Assembly (NCBI RefSeq): GCF_018130695.1 | Contig: NZ_JAFCJX010000030.1 | Location: 45,397-109,396, forward strand | DNA: 64,000 nt | Reading direction: 5' to 3' | Source of the DNA: Bradyrhizobium jicamae | GTDB lineage: Bacteria; Pseudomonadota; Alphaproteobacteria; Rhizobiales; Xanthobacteraceae | Shown here: positions 61,473 to 64,000 of the stretch, piece by piece | Layout of the letters: the number at the start of each line of letters is the position of its first letter | Position numbering within the stretch: position 1 is the stretch's first letter | Notes under the pieces: model-generated | The model's input: the letters and a program-made list of their open reading frames with translations, nothing else | What the model was told of the DNA's origin: nothing | Database searches by the model: none | Position numbers and translations under genes: made by a program

Positions 61473-62186
61473 ATGCATTCGCGCCACTGCTTTCTTTCCC
61501 TTTTCGCATTCGGCATCGTCATGGCGCTCGCGGCAAGTCCGGCGCGCGCGCAGACCCGCGTCGGCGAAGCTGCCGTGGTCAAGAACGAGGTGGTCCGCGT
61601 CGCGGCCACGACCACGCCGATCAATGTCGGCGATGCGCTGCTGCGCGACGAGGTCGTGCGCACCGGCACCGACAGCGCCGCGCGGCTGGTGATGGCCGAC
61701 AGCACCAATCTCTCGCTCGGACCGAGCGCGACGCTCAAGCTCGACAAGACCGTGTTCGACGACGAGCATCATTATCGCGACGTCGCGATCCGCCTGACCA
61801 ACGGCGCATTCCGCTTCGTCACCGGCCATTCGGAGAAGGCGGCCTACAAGATCACGACGCCGCTCGCGACCATCGGCGTGCGCGGCACCATCCTCGATAT
61901 CCTGTCGCAGCGCGGTCAGACCATCGTCGTGCTGCAGGAGGGCGGATCCACCGTCTGCACCACCACGCTCCAGTGCATCGACCTGACGCAGCCCGGCGAC
62001 ACCGCGATCATTAATTCGACCGGTGGCCGCAGCACGATCAAGAAGACCAACAACTCGCCGTGGACTTTCGCCTCGACCTGCACCAAGGCGGCCGGCCTGT
62101 GCACGGTGACGCAATATGCCGACGCAACGCCGACGGTGACGCCGCCGGTGCAGGATGATCCCACCGGCATGCTGTGCGGGCAGTGA
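61473..62186 (+). CDS. FecR-domain periplasmic/surface protein
   Basis: 237 residues. Signal peptide (FAFGIVMALAASPARAQ), then a FecR-type beta domain (VGDALLRDEVVRTGTDSAAR, LVMADSTNLSLGPSATLKLD, VRGTILDI). There is no N-terminal anti-sigma region and no sigma factor nearby, so it is not a FecR regulator of iron uptake; many such stand-alone domains occur in surface proteins. The end is Pro/Thr-rich with several Cys (TCTKAAGLCTVTQ). Start at ATG 61473; a TTG two codons earlier exists. The next gene begins two bases after it, so they are likely one unit. Confidence 0.8.
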   Translation: MHSRHCFLSLFAFGIVMALAASPARAQTRVGEAAVVKNEVVRVAATTTPINVGDALLRDEVVRTGTDSAARLVMADSTNLSLGPSATLKLDKTVFDDEHHYRDVAIRLTNGAFRFVTGHSEKAAYKITTPLATIGVRGTILDILSQRGQTIVVLQEGGSTVCTTTLQCIDLTQPGDTAIINSTGGRSTIKKTNNSPWTFASTCTKAAGLCTVTQYADATPTVTPPVQDDPTGMLCGQ

Positions 62187-62188
62187 CC

Positions 62189-63400
62189 ATGGCACAGCGC
62201 ACATGCAACCTGATCCTGTCTGCGATGCTGGTCGCGACGCTGTCGCTGGTGTTGCAGACGAAGGCGTCGGACGCGCAGACGACCAACGGCGCGACCACCA
62301 TTGTGAACCCCACCGAATGCGACGGACCGTGCCCTTCCCCCTCGCCAAGTTCGTCGCCTTCGCCGACCTCGTCGCCCTCTCCTTCGCCGAGCCCTAGTGC
62401 AAGCCCAACGCCGACACCGACCCCGTCTCCTTCTCCGAGCCCGAGCCCAACGCCGACACCGAGCCCGTCGCCGACGACCGGCGCCACCCCTCCGCCGGTC
62501 ACGGGCGCAGGCTCGAGCGGCAATTCGATCAACGGCCTCGCCGACCAGCGCTTCAACCAGATGATCACCAACCGGGTGCTGGGATCGGTGCTGCTCGGCG
62601 TCAACGAACAGGTCAATTGCAACGACTGTGTCAGTGCGTTCGGCTCGGCCGGCTCGTTCTCGGCCGGCATCCACGGCCGCAAGACTCTGACGCCGAATCT
62701 GTCGCTGCTCGCCGGCATCGCCTACACCCAGTACAGCGAGGGCGGCTACAACGTCACCAGCGCGCCGATCGGCGCCTTCGCGCTGCGCTACGACTTCGTC
62801 GATTGGGGGCCGTCGCGGCCGTTCTTCGATATCGGCACGATCCTGTCGCCGTTCGAGAAGGTGCGCTACACGCGCAGCTATTCGACAAGCCTCGGGCCGG
62901 TGTCGGTGACCGGCGACACCACGAGCTCGAATTACGGCGTCTACGGCCGCGCCGGCTGGATCAGCCGCATCTCACCGCGCGACGAAGTCGCGGCTTCGAT
63001 CGAGGTCTGGCAGCTCTGGCAGCGCGTGAAAGGCTATAGCGATCCCGCGAGCGTCGCCTTCAACCCGTTCAACGCCACGATCGCAGACGGCACCGACCGC
63101 ACCAATCTGGTGAAAATCGGCGGCCAGTGGACGCATCTGTTCGGCAGCAGCATCGAGGCCAACGTCAATGGCGGCTGGGTGCAGTCCTTTGCCAACCATT
63201 CCGGCATCGTCGCCACCGTGACCGGCAACGGCACCATCGTTCCGACGATCGGCAACCAGGGCTGGTTCGAGTATGGCGGCCGCATCGGCTACCGCATCAC
63301 CAAGGGCTGGGTCGCCGATCTCTTCCTCAACGGCACCGTGGGTCCGCAGCCGGTGGGCAATACGATCCACGGCGGGTTGGGGCTGAGGATCAATTACTAA
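62189..63400 (+). CDS. Outer-membrane beta-barrel protein with Ser-Pro/Thr-Pro linker
   Basis: 403 residues. Signal peptide (MLVATLSLVLQTKASDAQ), a linker of about 55 residues made of SP and TP repeats (about residues 48-105), then an autotransporter-like barrel of about 290 residues with alternating strands (NLSLLAGIAYTQYSEGGYNV, SNYGVYGRAGWISRISPRDE) and a C-terminal aromatic residue (LGLRINY). Start at ATG 62189, two bases after the FecR-domain stop. The pair may form a two-piece surface system: barrel in the membrane, FecR-type domain as partner. The stop codon lies at the edge of a palindromic repeat. Confidence 0.75.
   Translation: MAQRTCNLILSAMLVATLSLVLQTKASDAQTTNGATTIVNPTECDGPCPSPSPSSSPSPTSSPSPSPSPSASPTPTPTPSPSPSPSPTPTPSPSPTTGATPPPVTGAGSSGNSINGLADQRFNQMITNRVLGSVLLGVNEQVNCNDCVSAFGSAGSFSAGIHGRKTLTPNLSLLAGIAYTQYSEGGYNVTSAPIGAFALRYDFVDWGPSRPFFDIGTILSPFEKVRYTRSYSTSLGPVSVTGDTTSSNYGVYGRAGWISRISPRDEVAASIEVWQLWQRVKGYSDPASVAFNPFNATIADGTDRTNLVKIGGQWTHLFGSSIEANVNGGWVQSFANHSGIVATVTGNGTIVPTIGNQGWFEYGGRIGYRITKGWVADLFLNGTVGPQPVGNTIHGGLGLRINY
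62331..62485 (+). repeat. Low-complexity SP/TP codon repeat
   Basis: About 155 bases of CCN-TCN/ACN codon alternation encode the Ser-Pro/Thr-Pro linker of the barrel protein. Codons vary, so it is not a strict DNA microsatellite, but repeats such as CCTTCGCCGA and CCGAGCCC recur and could slip. Confidence 0.65.
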
Positions 63401-63528
63401 AGCGCGATGAGATTGGGTTGAATCGTCATCGCGCTTTAGGTCTTTGTTTGAGCATGATCTCCGCGCAAACGCCTTCGGCGTTTGTCGCGAGGGAAAACCG
63501 CTTCACACTTTCCCGGATCATGCTCTAG
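63397..63528. repeat. Two-module palindromic intergenic repeat, copy 2 (inverted)
   Basis: Module B first (CTAAAGCGCGATGAG to CATCGCGCTTTAG, 63397-63439), then module A (GAGCATGATC to GGATCATGCTC, about 63451-63525) with a GCAAACGCC TTC GGCGTTTG inner hairpin. This is the copy at 586-690 read from the other strand. Its first bases provide the TAA stop of the barrel gene. Confidence 0.8.
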
Positions 63529-63660
63529 CTCGAAGATCGTAGATCTTTCGCCACGACCCGGGTCGGCGGATTACGCCGGAGCCTGTCATCGGCCTGCGCT
63601 TTGCGCGGACCCGTTGGGCTCGCCCACCCTACAGCGCTCCCGCTGACATTAGACCGCTGA
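63529..63660. repeat. Probable REP-like intergenic sequence
   Basis: GCGGATTACGCCGGAG and GGGCTCGCCCACCCTAC have the look of the short GC-rich repeats scattered between bradyrhizobial genes. There is no second copy in this window, so the repeat status is from memory of the group, not from the sequence. Confidence 0.35.
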
Positions 63661-63719
63661 TTTGCCCGACGGCGCAAGGTCGCGCGGCAAAAATAATATG
63701 CTTTACACGAACTTCCGAT

Positions 63720-64000
63720 TATGCTAACAATATCGCGTCTCACCCGACACGAGGGGCGCTCGCGAACGCCACGAACGTGGGTGACGATGCGGTGGCCGCT
63801 GAGCGTGCGACAGGCGTGTGTGCGCAAGGCGGACGGTGAAGTCGTGTGGGCCTGCCGCCCCGATGCAGGTGGCAAGCACGCGAACAGGCTAACGCCTGTC
63901 GCTGACGATGGTGGCACAAAAGCAGAGTCTCACCAGGGCGAGCACGTATAAGCCGTAAAGCCATCGCGCAGGGAAGGCCGGATGCCTCCGCCGAACCTGT
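63720..64000. other. Start of a long conserved non-coding element (cut by window edge)
   Basis: No credible gene. Stretches such as GATGCGGTGGCCGCTGAGCG, GCAAGGCGGACGGTGAAGTC and AAGCCATCGCGCAGGGAAGG match what I remember of a long, many-copy sequence in Bradyrhizobium genomes. It continues past the window end. Function unknown; an RNA or a degenerate mobile sequence are options. Confidence 0.35.

Noticed and set aside
61473..62186. FecR-domain protein as an iron-uptake anti-sigma regulator
   Set aside because: It has a Sec signal, lacks the anti-sigma N-terminus, and no sigma factor or TonB receptor is adjacent.

Overview
The window looks like a chromosomal segment of a Bradyrhizobium-type alphaproteobacterium (order Hyphomicrobiales). 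This rests on the high GC, the many GTG starts, the palindromic AAAGCGCGATGAG and GCATGATCCGG intergenic elements, and the style of its secretion genes. It is an inference; there is no rRNA, tRNA or other taxonomic marker here. I saw no insertion sequence, CRISPR array or tRNA.

About 0-38.3 kb is one large surface-glycan region. It opens with the 3' part of a pseudaminic acid (Pse) cytidylyltransferase (pseF). A minus-strand set follows (8061 down to 687): a PhyH-type dioxygenase, a methyltransferase, two related unknown proteins, a Wzy-like polymerase, a Wzz-like chain-length protein and a fused heptose nucleotidyltransferase/phosphatase. A second minus-strand operon (13956 down to 8275) holds pseG, pseH, pseI, a surface-carbohydrate transferase and a flippase. 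Divergent from it, a plus-strand operon (14149-24911) carries a capsule-type transferase, a GT2 glycosyltransferase, an unusual acyl-carrier module, a UDP-glucuronate decarboxylase and a polymerase-like membrane protein. The module consists of an AAC(3)-FkbH fusion, a MaoC-SDR-ACP fusion, a DUF4910 peptidase-like protein and a TylF-type O-methyltransferase. Beyond it lie a second copy of the polymerase-like protein and an O-antigen ligase broken by a one-base frameshift. A third minus-strand operon (36914 down to 28814) encodes a second flippase, an AsnB-type amidotransferase, two glycosyltransferases, an acetyltransferase, a methyltransferase and an epimerase, opposite a WecE-like sugar aminotransferase.

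About 38.3-55.9 kb is a type II secretion (T2SS) region: gspE-F-G-H-I-J-K-L-M on the minus strand, a divergent gspD that appears to be a lipoprotein secretin, a short prepilin peptidase, and two GspC/N-like periplasmic proteins. The latter bracket a 1237-residue autotransporter; a secreted beta-helix protein lies next to the second one and may be cargo.

About 55.9-64 kb holds single genes: a Sel1-repeat protein, a small secreted protein, a YcaQ-type DNA glycosylase, a small membrane protein, an OmpA-family protein, a protein mannosyltransferase homologue, and a FecR-domain protein paired with a Ser-Pro-linker outer-membrane barrel. The last 600 bases are repeats.

The most interesting proposal is that 16433-22538 encodes an ACP-dependent pathway that builds a short hydroxyacyl group (glyceryl- or hydroxybutyryl-like, possibly O-methylated) and places it on an amino sugar, perhaps pseudaminic acid.
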